DNA of 64,000 bases from Salvator merianae (lineage: Eukaryota; Chordata; Lepidosauria; Squamata; Teiidae). The position numbers and the translations under genes are program-made. The DNA lies in the NCBI GenBank assembly GCA_003586115.2, contig QVOM02000053.1, positions 7,824,165 to 7,888,164 of the forward strand, in the 5' to 3' direction. Below are positions 12,357-26,000 of the stretch, one piece after another (position 1 is the first letter of the stretch; each line of letters opens with the position of its first letter). The notes under the pieces were generated by a model. The model ran no database searches and was not told where the DNA came from. It saw only the letters and a program-made list of their open reading frames with translations.

Positions 12357-12362
12357 TTTATT
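12357..12362 (-). terminator. RHPN2: Candidate distal poly(A) signal of RHPN2
   Basis: AATAAA on the minus strand, about 1.4 kb after the RHPN2 stop. It would give a 3' UTR similar in size to what I recall for mammalian RHPN2. Which of this and the nearer hexamer is used cannot be told from sequence. Confidence 0.4.
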
Positions 12363-13053
12363 CTTAATCAAATTGATTCCAGTGTCATTCAAATATTGCA
12401 CCACAAAACTGTAAAATAACAGATCTACTTATGATTTTCAGTATCACAAGTAGGCAGTTTATAAAGTACATCCTAAACACTGCATTCTAAACAAACGTCA
12501 ACAGTCATGAAAAACACAGATGCTTCATCCGTTTGTTTTTGAGAAGGAAAACAAATTGTTCCTGACTAATAATCTTTCACATTTATTTACATCTATAGTA
12601 TATAAACACAACAGGCTAAAAAGAAACAGGCAATAAAAGAAACTGATGATTCAGTTTTTTTTAAAAAAAATTAAAATATTTCTCTAAGGTTCTACTTGGA
12701 GAAGGTTAATTCCAACTCCATTTTAGTCCAATTCACTTCCCCTCAAAGATCAGAAACAGTTCAGATTTCATCCACTTAAGGTGTTTTGACTATCAAACAT
12801 AATAAGATCTACTCTGTAGACAGTATTCCAGACTAACACTACTGTGTTAGCAAAATGCAACTTTAAAATTAAAAGAAGGTACAGCAGCAATATCATACAC
12901 AAACTAAAGTTCCCAGTTATATTTACCACTTAGATGAGTTTCAAAGTACTGATGAATTTCTCTGTAGTATTTTCCTTAAGGCATTATTAAGTTCATTATA
13001 AACTCTTTGGAATAGGATTCAAAGACGTAGCCATGTTAGCCTGGATCAATAAA

Positions 13054-13216
13054 CAAAGGGGTCTAGTAGCGCTTTAGTGATTAACAGAGAGAAAGAAGTT
13101 GGTAGGGTGAGCTTTAGTAGAGTTACGCCTATTTAGTCTGATGAAGTAGGCTATGAAAGCTCACACTACCAACTTCTTTCTCCCTTTTATCCCTGAGGTG
13201 TTACTAGACCCCTTGC
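13054..13216. mobile_element. Inverted-repeat element (163 bp)
   Basis: The outer ends AAGGGGTCTAGTAGC and TTACTAGACCCCTT are inverted. So are the inner arms GAGAAAGAAGTTGGTAG and CTACCAACTTCTTTCTC. GTCTGATGAAGTAGGC lies between, a motif common in reptile interspersed repeats. A partial copy lies at 35616-35690. It falls in the probable RHPN2 3' UTR. Confidence 0.7.
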
Positions 13217-13350
13217 TCTTTACAATGGGACTTCTATTGAAAATAAACCATGATTCATCAATATGCAAACTATGCAATTTTAAAAAAATGGATTTATGAG
13301 ACAACAGGCATTTAATAAGTGACAGAATTCATTTTTTCATCACACCAGTC

Positions 13351-13356
13351 TTTATT
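13351..13356 (-). terminator. RHPN2: Candidate proximal poly(A) signal of RHPN2
   Basis: AATAAA on the minus strand, 427 bases after the RHPN2 stop codon; the first perfect hexamer I noticed downstream. Use of this site would exclude the inverted-repeat element at 13054-13216 from the transcript. Confidence 0.4.
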
Positions 13357-13782
13357 GAACTTCAGTGAATCATACCCAATTCTACGACATCTTCACAAAC
13401 CACTGCATTTCTACATGGATAGAAGTAGACATCTAATCTGCCTTCATTATGGCTTCTGTTCTACTAATGTCTTGTGAAACCAACTGTCATAACAAACGTT
13501 TAAAATCCTTCCTAAGTCTTTCTAGTATTCTATAGCATATATGACATGTATTAGCAAAGAAACCCATACAGAAAATTCAAAGGGTCAGAAGGGCATCCAG
13601 CAATTCTCCTGATGAGCATTCTTTGTTTCTCCAACTGAGGTGGAACAAGTCCAAATGAAGTTATGAAGCACTGGCCATATTTGAGTGGGCAGTGTGCCAT
13701 CCATCTGGTCGTACAAAAACTGCATTTTCTTCCCCATGGAATGGGTATCCGGGACACCTCCTGAAGCTTCCTTTCTTAGGTC

Positions 13783-14031
13783 CTAGTATAGAGAACTATC
13801 CGTACTCAGAAAAGTGAAAGGAGACATAAGTTTCTTCTTTGTCGGAGTACTTCCGGGTACGGCTGAAGGAAGACAGAGTGTGCTAGCTGCTTTTTTCTTT
13901 GCTCCCCAACTCAGAAAGGATGGTTTAGGAGTCACTTTTTTGGTCTCGTCTATTTTGTCTTCTTCCATAGCCAAACAGATCAGAGAGTACGTCTTCTGCA
14001 TTCCCACAGAGTACGTGGCACTTTTGTTGTG
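13783..14031 (-). CDS. RHPN2: RHPN2 exon 15 (last coding)
   Basis: The acceptor is CTCATCCAG; 82 codons and a stop follow. It encodes [20 protein letters not shown] and the serine/lysine-rich tail with [11 protein letters not shown] and KKKLMSPF, ending SSLY. Confidence 0.95.
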   Translation of the reverse strand, partial: HNKSATYSVGMQKTYSLICLAMEEDKIDETKKVTPKPSFLSWGAKKKAASTLCLPSAVPGSTPTKKKLMSPFTFLSTDSSLY

Positions 14032-17000
14032 CTGGATGAGAGGCAGGAAGACGGAGAGGAAAATAGTTATTGACCAATGATTGTTATTTTGGAATTTACA
14101 GTTCTGAAATAATCTGAAATTATTCTGAAATTATACAGTTCTGAAATTAATCTGAAATAATGGAGGCCGAGGCTCTGCCCCTGTAATAATGGGGAGATCG
14201 AATCATTCGCACATATCCTCCTGATTTGTGACATTTATGCCAAAACCCGTAAAGAAGTCCTCCATCTTCTATTAAGCCAATGGCCTGGCCGCTCCAATAC
14301 CACTTTGACTGGCCTTCTATTGCAAGACTCATCCACCTCATCACACACAGTACAGCTAAGTTCTTGGCCTTGATCTTTAAATTACATTCTAATTTTTAAT
14401 TTTCAATCTTAGTTCTGAGTTCTTTTTTTCAAAAGTTTGCCTTCTTTGCAGGGTTTCTCAGCTTCTATGGTTTATTGGCTTATAGCCAGCCTGACTCTGT
14501 CCTTTTATACAACCTGTTACTAGTAAAGGTTTTTATCTGCTTATGCCATTTCTAGCATTTTGGATCGGTGACCATAATAAACACTTCAATTTTAGTTGGA
14601 AGTACTAACTTTCAGCTGTAGTGGATGCTCTTCATTTGCCTGATCCTTGACAATTAGCAGTTCATTTCTGGGCTCTTGGTATAGTTTAATGTAAACAAAT
14701 GTGGTTCTAATTTCTCATTGCTGAGATATCATTGCAGCAAAGAATGCACCTTTTCAGGAAATCAGTGGGAACTTTTTATAATGATGAATAATCATTGCTC
14801 TTTTCCATAGCAGGTATTTCCAAGTAAATAGGCACATGACTGATTAATCCTGCAGGACTGCATTATCCTTTCCCAACATACTTTAGGGAGCACAAAGGTT
14901 TGCAAAAGAATGCCAAGAAATAGAGGAATGGTATTTCACTACAACAGGAAGGAAGAAGGCAAAATAACTCAGTAACTAATGAGAACAAACCATCTAGTAG
15001 GGAATACTGTTAGAAAGCCTACTGTTGGGAGTCTGCAAGCAGAGCAAGCTATATGCTCATGTCCTGCTAGTAGATCTTTGTGCAGACTGCTGGACTGGGT
15101 GGGCCATGGGTCTGATCCAGTGCAGAATTTCTTATGTTCTCAGTATTGATTGATCATGGCAGTAGGAAGCAGAATGGAGTCTCCTTGAAGACGTCATGGC
15201 TAACAGAATGATTAACAAAGAAGCCCTCATAAACGCAGTTCAGTTCTGTCCCTTTACTTACCATGGAAGCTGTGGTATCTTGGCAGCTGATGACCTGAAT
15301 CTCTGTTTCCTTTCCACCCATACCTCTGAACTTTTCCAAAACTTCACTCACACCCAGCCATTTGCAGTCTGTGTCTTCAATAGAAACGATACAGTCCCCT
15401 TCTTTCAGACCTGCCAACTTAAGATAATTGGACACACTCAGTATTGGAATATTTGAGATATAATACGGTTTTCTGCACTGTGTTCTTTGGAGGCATTCCA
15501 TTCCATTCCCACCTCTTTTACAAGCCATAGGTGGACAACTAAGTCCCTTCAGTCACGCAGAATGCTGGTTCCTCCACTGAAGGATGAGCTGCAGTAGCAT
15601 TGTAGTCATCTTTAATCGCAATCCTGTGCACATGAAACTGTGAGTAAGGCCTACTGAATACCATACTAAACTAAGTGCCTGACTAGACTGAGGAATCCCT
15701 GGCTCAGATTCCCCTTGAGTCACAAATGAGCTCAAATGAGAGGTGATGGGGCCACTCCCTGTCTCTCAGCCTAGTCTACCTTACAAAGTCATTGTGAGGA
15801 TAAAATGGGGACAGAAAGGAGAACGTCTTTGCCATCTCAAGCCCTTTAGAAGAAAGATACAACAATGATTATAATAAATAATAATTGCATTGCCCAGACT
15901 AAGGTATAGTCATAACTTCCCCACTGTGACCAGAGACAGGAGTTAAAATTTCGGGAAAAAAGTCCACCCAACTGAGCTGGGGAAATTGGATCCCAGTGTA
16001 AGAGCTATATTTTTATTTCAAAAGTACTTTTTCCTCTGTCCCTGGGGCATTACTTCTGTTAATATTTAACTCTTCAAATTTCACTGAAATTGACATTTTA
16101 ACCTCTGAACAAATTTGGAAGGTCATTATATGCTACAAAGCTATGTGGCAGAAGCATGGAAAACAAGACAGAGCTACTTACTGCTGCAGGAGAAATGGGA
16201 TCCAAACAGTAAACGTGTACAGGTGGACCTCCTTTCAGGGTAAATCCCAGGGCTTCTGCCTCACTTTGAAAGCGGACTCTGCGTGGGGCAGTCCACCTCT
16301 GTCTAGCTGAGAACACCGGCATTGGCCCCTGAGTGACAAAACAGCAATTTGAGTAATTTCCTTAAGACAATCCATAGGCAGTCGAACACAAACAAGATAA
16401 CTTTCATTACCTGAAAGTATTCTTGCACTTCATAGCATTGATTTATGTGCTGAGCAGGGAGCTGGAGTAGATGATCTCCACAGTCCCTTTTAACTGACAG
16501 AATTCTAGAATGTATGTGGAATTCTTCTGACTGTTGTTACCCACTGAGCCCTCAACATTCATGAAATGTTCTGATCCTGAAAACTCTTGTGGATGTAGAG
16601 ACCGACTAAAATAGTCCCACCACAAAATGTAAACAAACAAACAACCCTCCAAAAATGTTGGTTTTGAATTCAGAAATTGTAGATAAACAAGAATCATCCT
16701 CACAAATAGTGAAGAAGGCTCTCATTCCCTCAGTAACAGATCATCAAGTGTTGAGGGACTACCGTAAACCTAACAGATTCCATCTTCTTCATCACAGGAA
16801 CAAATTCAAGGCCACGGTAGAAAGGATTTAGACATGTGTGCCATTCTCTGGTAAAAGCTAGGGAGGTGGGATTAGGTCTTCTCAGTGTGGCTTCCGGTCT
16901 CTCCCTATGGGGAGTGGCCTGGTATCAGGATGAGCACCTTTTAGATGCCAGGTGAAAAGTTAGCTCTTCTCCCAGGCATGTAATGGCATAGAGTAACTAA

Positions 17001-20000
17001 TTAGGCTATCTGATGATGGTGTGATCCAAGGTTTTTAAGGGCTTTTTTAACATAGTATTCTTCTTTGCTTTTAGGAAGTTGTTTTGTGATTCTGCAGTGT
17101 TAAGTGCCTTGGGTTTTCCAAAGAAAAGATGATGATGATGATGATGATACCAGCTTGTGACAGAGACAGCATTCCTCTGGATAAGACTCTGGGAGCAACA
17201 TGAGTGGTGAATGAGGCAAGTGTGGACAGATCCTTCTCTGGGCTGGAACAAGGCTATCCGCATTCGGACAGCTGTTCTGACCCAGCCCCCGCACTGGCTT
17301 TGACACTCATGCCAGCTTCCATACCTGGTCTATGGAACTCAACAACAAGACATGCTGCCAAAATGAGTCCCCTTTGGTAAACCGAACTATGGAGGCATGG
17401 GTGGTCTGCTGTGGCTTAATATGATGGTTAGACCTCTTTAAAGAGGTCTATTGGTATAATGGACTAGGCCGCCATTTTGGGTCACCCAGTCTGATTTGTT
17501 CTGGTCTGTGTTCCATTCCATACTAGGGAGGGAGCAGGACCTCCCTTAGACGGCACCAGTGGTGCGGAAGAGGGGCGCTTAGTTCCCTTCCTAAACCAGA
17601 ATAGCGGTAAGTATGGAAACAGCCTAATACTTAAAGCCAGAAATTGCCTGCTGTTTCCAAACTCTTAGCTGATTTCCCTCTAATGTGAAAAGGAGCTCAC
17701 ACTCCATAACAGTGAAATGAATGCATAGCACATAAGCATACATGAGCAAGAAATGTGGCTTCATACATACCAGCTTCTCAAAGAAGTCTTTGACTTTCAC
17801 CTTGGAGAACAAAGGAGGAATCATTTCTGTTTTGTGGTCTGTCTTAGCTGTAACAAAAAAAACAACAAAAACAATTCTTTTTTTTAAAAAATGCTACACT
17901 TTCATCAAGGGACTTAGGACATCCTGTCTTCCCACTCTTTCACAGTTTTATCTTCATAACAACTTTGTGAGGGAGGCTTGGATAACTGCTGAACTGTCCC
18001 CAAATTAACCAGCTAGCTTCATGTTTAGTTTGAGGACTTGAAATGGAATGCTCTAGTCTAAGCCCAGCAGATGAAAATGATTTAATATTGCATTCACTGA
18101 AGAATCATCCCCTAACTCTACTGTCTTAACTTGGAAATATGGGGATGCCAGACGTAATTGTGGCATTGCCAATATAGTACCAGGATAAGGAAGCAATATT
18201 CTGTAAAACGCCTATTATGGGGAATCCAATAACAATGCAAGAAGGAAGAGGGTGGGTTCTTGGATGGCTTCCAGTTGCTACAAACGCAATGATAATAAAA
18301 TGAGCTGGAGTTGTGGAAAAAAGATATTAAGGAGCATATACATGAAAACAAATGGAACCAAATTCTGCCCACCCCTTTTGCTGCTGATGGTGGTGGTGCA
18401 ATTTACATTTTAAAGGAATTCATTTCTGAACATATTCCTGTCCAAAAATTACTTACGGAGGATATTAGGGGCTTGCACCAAATTCAGGAATTCATCTTCT
18501 TGTTCTTGCTGAGAATATTTTAGAAAGGACCGCTTGTGGGCAACTGATAAGATTTCATGGAGCACATCTATATTACGAAGCTTTCGGCAAAGACCACAAA
18601 CCCTCAAAGCTTCTTCATGATGAATGATGGCCAAGCGCAAGTGGGCTTTTGCTTTAAAAGAAAAAAAATACCGAGCCTTATAAATAAGAAAAGAGAAAAA
18701 AATAACTCCCCAGCCCTTTGAACTGCAAACGAGGTTGCTCTCATAATGCCAACTATTTTCTTTTCTAGGAAGAGGAGGCCAGACGTCCCGGTCTGCAGTT
18801 GGAACACGTTTTGAACAAGAAAGCTTGACAACTGATATCCAAATGGAAAGACGGTTTCAGTAGAACCAGGAGAGTGTAATCTTCTAATTTTAAATCCTGA
18901 CACATTGGCTGCAACACATCTGATCCACCACACCCCATTAGCAGAAGTCCACGACTGGAAGTAGTAAGAGATGGACCTACCCGCTTTGCTTATGAAACAG
19001 GATTCTCATGTGCACAAGGGGGATGGCAAAGTAGGTTTCTGAATGGGGCACTTGGGTGCTCAGACAGCAGCCTCTGCATAATACCTATGAGGGGCGATGA
19101 AGCCTTACCCAGTTGTCTGCGCTGAACTCTGTCCTTTAAAATGGCTAAGGGTGTAAGTCCTTCAGGCATATGGCCATACAGCTGGGAAAAGGCCTTTTCT
19201 TGTTGATCTTCATCATCCTTTTGACATACTGCAAAGGCATCAATCAGTGCAAAAGAAAGAGAGGATAAGTATTTGTTTAATTTCGTTTACATCCATATGA
19301 AGATCCCTTAAGGCATGATTTAGATGAAGGTATCCTAAGGCATAATGAAAGAATTCAGGCTGCGTCTCCATTATACAGCAAAGCCACCTTAAATGAGGCC
19401 AGATTCCATTTTTCCCGATGGAGACCATTATTAAGGGTCCAATTAAGGGGCCCTTTTTGTGTAGTGAAGACACAGCCTGACTCATCTGAAAAAACTAACA
19501 CTTCTTAAACCTGTTTTCTTGGTGGATTGTATTTTGCATGATCGTTATGATTTATAAGCTCCTTTTAAAAGTGCATGCCTAAATCAGGGGTGATCAATTT
19601 AGGCTTCCCCAGAATTTTCTGAACTACAACGCCTAGAATTCTATGCCAGCCCCTGGGAGCTTTAGTTTAGGAACATCTAGAGGGTCACAGTTGAGTACCC
19701 TTGCCCTAAACAATGTCATCTCTTGTTCCCAAACCTGTTCTACTCAGCAGGTTAAAAAACTCACCTTCCTCTGCAAGCCTATTTGCAAACACTGAGTAAA
19801 CACATCCTAACAAGGCAATCGGTTATAGAGTGACTCTGGCTCCAAAGTATTGTTTGCTGTGACGTGACAGCAATAAAAGTATAGCTTCCTAATCTCAGGA
19901 AGTAACAGTTCTACTCTGTTCAACCCCGCTAAGATCCCATCTTGAGAACCATTTCCAGTTCTCTACTATGGCAAAATGCAGGACAAGGAACAATGGACTT

Positions 20001-23000
20001 CTAAGCAGATACTGGCTGAATATATATATACATATGGGCGGGGAGAACCTTCTCTGCCCCAAGCTGCTTACAGTCTCAATTTGGCAGAAAATAAGAAAGG
20101 AGAAAGGAGGGTAGGTACGAAAGGATAAGCTCTTTCCCCCCCACAACCTCTTACGTAAGTTGTACATCTGTACAAAAATCCTACATTCCTCTTAATTTAA
20201 ATAAATGCTATCACCATTTTCCTGCCATGAAAGAGTTATTAGGTGGTATAATTAGCAGTAACTGATGACTACCTATAGTAAATGCCTGGCAGTTTTCATA
20301 GCAATGTCAATTCACACATAATAATATATGCCTGTAACAGCTCCTCAAGTGCACTTGCTAAATAATTCTTCCCATTTATTTCATTAAGGAGGGAGGCAAA
20401 ACTGGTCTCTAAGCATACAGAGGAACTAAGGACAATTCTGCACTGAGTAAAGAAGTAGGAATTCACCAATCATCTAACTATGTGCAATGAAGGTGATGGA
20501 CGAACCTCAGAAAGGGGGCTGCTTCACAGCCCAGGAGCTATACAAAGAAGACTCTTTCTGCCAAAGGGCCAGAGATAGCACAAACTGTAGTCCCAGCAAG
20601 AACACCAAAACACTCAAAGGTTAATTAAGGTTGTCCTTGATTGGATACCCAGTGAGCTACCTTAGACCTGCCACCTTCTCTCAAGTTAACCTACTTCACT
20701 GGATGGTTGGTTAATTAAAATGGAGAGTGAACAAGGATGCTACAGATGGGTCCTTGGATTAAGCCTGGGCCAAACATAAACAAGGCTCAACTACAGAAAG
20801 CAGTCTATCTAGCTTGGTAGATAGCATGAGTTCCTGTTATACTTTCTGACCTAGCACAAAGCCCTCGGAATAGACAAATGAATGAATTCAGAACCATTCT
20901 TACATTGGTGGTCAATCAAAGCAACTGAAACAAAATAATGTGCCAGAGCTCTGAAATGGTCCGATTTGACTTGAGCCAATTTTGACCAAGAATAAGGGAT
21001 GTTTTCTTTGACTGGTGCTTGATTCATTGCTGTGTTAATAAGCATGTATGTTTCTCCAACCTAGAAACAAAGCACAAAGTCCAAGTATGAGGCATTTTTC
21101 CTTGTCATAAAAAAGCTTAATCATCTGTAAGTAATGCCAGCCATTTGTGAATAATCAGTGAAGTGAATGCACCTAGAAAGGAAGGATTGTAGCCTGTAAG
21201 AATATAAATTAAGGTGTTTTTTCCCCTCAGACAAATAACAATGGTTCCCTTCATGTGCATTCTCCATATTAGAATGCAACCCATTACCCTGAACTCTTGA
21301 GAATAGCAATATTCATTTAAACCATGAAAAGCAACATTCTAATCCTCAACACTTTTAGCAAAATTAGACTGTTTCCAGAAAAGCAAAAGCAGTTTTTTTC
21401 TTCTGCAACCCACACCCCCTTTGCAAAAAAAATGTTTATTTTGGCTAGGAATGCCTTGAGAATAGCATGAGATATGCAGTTTTAAGGCTGCATTCACACC
21501 TAGGTCTTAATCCAGTTTCAGTCCACTTTCAGAATGAGAGGACACATCAGCAAAGTGACAAGGGGCGTTTCTGTACTTAATACCTTAGAATGGGTGTTAT
21601 AATTATCCCATTCTGAGGTGGTATTGACCATGCAGTGCAGACACTATCTGCACTGTGTAGCCACAGTCTGCACCATGAGCTTGTTGTTCACCATGACAGT
21701 GGCCGGGAAGAGGTCAGCTGCTACCATGGTGACTGCCAGTGTGGCGCAGGATGCAGGCGCACACAAGCATAATTGGGCAATCATGTAGGCCTAGTAAAGT
21801 GCGAACACACTTAATCAGGAGCTAACTATCAGAAAATGACTAGTCACTTTGCTAATGAGTTCTCTCACTCTGAAGGTTGGCTAATGACACACCTAAAACT
21901 TAGGTGTGAACACAACTCTGTTTAACAATCTGATCTTAAAATCTCTGGTTTAGATCATATTTCAGCTGCTGGTTGCGGACGCATTTCAACAAGATATACC
22001 TGAGATGTACATAGCCTGCCAGTGTGAACTGGATTAAACCAAAAGCTTCCAAGTACCAATGCTTCACATTTTACTAGAACTAGGTAAGTATGGTTATCAG
22101 CTTCAGGACTAAAGAAGTCCATCCAACCACAGTTTGGAGTGTAATAAAGGTAGCTTGTACCTTTGGCTAAAAATCAGCCAAATATCAGATACACTTAGCT
22201 TTTGGGGGGGCTTTTTGTACAGATAGGATAAATAGCTTGGCTGATTATCTTGCAGACCTGCCATAAGGTAAGAAACAATAGTTAAATTAGAAACAGCTTG
22301 TTTAATTGTAGCTTGTGCAGGGGAATACAAGACTGACAGGTACAGGCGAAAAACCAAACTAGCTCAACTGAAGGCACTGAAATACAGTTTTATGACAAGA
22401 TACAGCCACCTAATCTTTTCTGAACTTATAATTTCTGGGTGTAGGTTCATATATGTTACATAAACTTTCAGATCCAATCTTGCGTGTCTCTCAGTGAGAC
22501 ATCAAAATATTGCATTCAATTGACATCTGATGATACGGAAGCTCTAGCCATAGGAGTAATAATTCCACTCTGGTCTTTTCACACATGAAATCATTGCATC
22601 ATGCATGCAAAAAAACTCCAAAAACCTTCACGCAGCCTACCTTTGCAACTTCATGGGCAATTTTCACGAGGGTGAAAAATTCATTCCGTATTCCAGGAAG
22701 GCAGATCTGTTCGAAGACACATTCCTGAGCTTGAGCAAGCATCATCTTGATCAAAACACTTAACATGGCAGGACTCATGTCATAACTCGGAGTGTGAGTA
22801 AAGGTCTCCTTTAAATAATTCAAAACTCCTGAATTTGGGGAGATGGTAAAAAAGGGGAAAAAAGACCATAATTGCAGTCTTTTACAGGCATTCGGGTTTA
22901 ACGGCTAATAAATAAAGTTTAAATTGTCACTTCAGTAGAAACTCTTTTATTCACCTGGAGAAAAATGTTGTACCAAATATCTAAGCAAGTCAGCTTATGT

Positions 23001-26000
23001 TCACTGGGACCAGGCAGCTAAAAGGATGTGGTCCCAGGAATCATAATAGCTGGAATGGTAGCTGAGGCTACATATTTTTATGAGTTCCCTTACCCCATAA
23101 AAATTGACCTCACTGAAAATATTGGGTTATCTACATATTAGCTACACTTGAACTGAAACTTGGGAAGGAGAAAGAAAGAGTATTCTCAAGGATTCTGCCT
23201 GGTTTGCTCCTGTATTTGCCGTATAAGATGCAGCTATAATCATCGGAAGAATATTTAGAAAAGATAAGGACGCAGCGTTATTTTAGGATAAATTATTTTG
23301 GAAAAATTGCAATCTTATATGACCAATATATATATATATATATATATATATACAGTAAATAGCATTTGGGGATGTGATCTGTTTATTACAACTTTAATTA
23401 GCAATTCTTAAGCAGCCACAGTGGAAACAATTAGAGCTAGGGTAATTCTTACAAACTCAAATTAATTTTTATTCACAGTTTTCCTTTCTCTTTGCATCGC
23501 ATTTCATTCCAGTTATACTTGAACTCAGGAAATGTTCAATCATTTGTTCATCCTACTCCGGAAATAAATCTGCCATATCAGATTGCCTGCTTACTCAGCT
23601 CCATACACTGGAATTAGGTGTGGACTAACAAAGCCATATTCATTCACATTTCCTAAGTTCAAACGGAATTTGAAAGTTAAAATCCACAAAGCTGAATTGG
23701 ATACAAATGGAAAATTCCACTTAAACAGAAACCCGCTGAGTGGATTCCTGAAAGTTCACTCAAATTGAGCAAACACTGAATTTTTCGCTCATCCTTTGGT
23801 ACAATCCTGATTACTACATAGCGACAACACCGAGGACGGGGGTGTTGTGGGGTCATACTTGGCAGGGAGAGTGAGAGAGTGGTAGGAGTGCTGGAACTTG
23901 GAAGAAACATATTCCAGCCTCCTTGTTTAACAGAAGCTTGCTGTGTACTGTGTGCTCTTTAGCTAAAGAGTGAAATTAAAGGACATCAAATGGATTATCA
24001 GGATGAAGCAAAATCCTTGACAAAGTCCTGAATAAACACCACTCAGAAGCTAGGGTCATTTCCACACTTGTAATTGCTATTCTAATGCTGGGTGGACCAC
24101 CCCATTCCGGGATACGCAATCCATTCCACGCTGGGACGGATTGCTCCTGGCATGGAACAAGGCCATTCACATTGGGGCAAAAGTTCCTAGCCTTCAGAGT
24201 TCCTGGAAGGTCCATTTTGGTAATACCCCTTGTTGCAACACTGAAATGGGTCCCTCGTGGTATTTAGGATCACAGAGGCATTCATTCTGCACACCTCCGT
24301 GGTCCGGTATGCCACACCCTAGTATGCCAGTATACTTCAAAACAGAAGTCTGTCAGGAGACTGAACCAGGACACCTTTCTGGGCATCTTAGTTCGGTCTA
24401 CACTCTGTCCTGTGTGGATGGAGTATACTATGAGGGGGATAGGACTCCCTTAAACCACACCAGCGTGCAGAAGGGAAGTCCATATACCTTTCCTTATCCA
24501 GCATTACCGGTAAGCGCAGAAAGGGCCTAGATTGAAGTTCAGTCATTGTAGCACCAGAGTGCCTAGTAAACAGAATGCCACAGAAAGCAAAACCACTGCA
24601 AGTCAGCATTCAATTTCAAATCCAACCATCCTTTCAAAAAATTAAAACAAGCATTTACTAAAACAATGCTTGCTAGAGCCGAAATCCAATCTCAAAAAAA
24701 TGCATGCTCCCTAACTGGTTGGTTGAGTTTTATCTGCAACATTTTAACTGCCTGATATTATGGAAAACATATCACTGTGCTGTCAACTGTGAATCCCCTC
24801 AAGTGCTTTGGGTATTTTTTTGTTTCTCTGAATCACTTATTGTCATGATTATATGAGGAAATGTCACACGGTGGGGCTACATCTTATTTGAATGCTGGTT
24901 TTTATTGCTTTTAATAGATTCAAGGTAACCACGATGACATTTTTGGCCAAAGGTTAGTCCCAGAGTCTCAAGCAGCAGAGGAAGTGAGCTTAAATAAAAG
25001 TGTGCCAAACCCTCAATTTCTTAACAACTCTAAGGACAAAAGTCCACAAACATGTATACTGCCTGCCCTTATTTTTATATCCTGATTTTTTTTTTTTTTG
25101 TCTTCCTTTCTCTAAGCACTGGACTGTGTTTATTGGCAGAAGCCATAGCAACAATCGTCACTCAGTCCACAGAGTGAATTACATGTATGGTATGAATGAT
25201 AACACATATGCTTATGCGTCACACGCACAGCGGAAGAAGCTTTATGGAAAGGTAGCTTAAAGCAATTACTTGAAGCAGAGACCCATTGAGGCAGTTGGTA
25301 TAATAATCTCAGGAAATTATGTGTGTGAATTTATTTATTTACATTCTTATCCTGCCCTATACCCAAAGGTCTCAGGGCGGGTCGCAACAATAAAAAACTG
25401 AATGTAAAAGGCACACATTAAAAGCCGCAGCAGTGCCTAAACGTGTGAAGTCAAAATCTTGCTCATGAAAGGTCCAGGTCAGAGGTGTGCAAACATTTCA
25501 AACTAGTTTCAGCTTGAAACAAAAGGGGCCTTCATATGGACAGAACAGATTACTTTCAAGTTTTAAATTGAATTTTTAAAAAAGAGTCTTATATATTGGG
25601 GTTGCTACCTAAGAGATGTAGATAGTAGGGAAAGACGCCTGCTACCTACAACTCCATCCACAAATCAGTTTGGGCTGCCTGGTGGGTTCAAAGAGGGTCT
25701 CCCTTCTGCTCCTCTCCCTCCTAACACATTCCATCCACACAGGATGGAGCATAGACTGGGCTAGGGCAGGCAAAATGGTGCCCTAGTCTGGCTTACCAGT
25801 AGACCTTATGGTATACCAGACCATGGAGGCCCATTTCAGCAGGGCAACAGAGTGTGCCACTGAAATGGGCCCCTGGGAAGACATGTTCCTGGCCTTCAGA
25901 GCATTTGGAGCTCCCTGCACCAGCTCCAAAGATGGCATAAGCTTTGGAGCCAGTGTGGGGAATGGTGCTGGACAGGCTGTCCCAATCCAGACAGCTTTGT

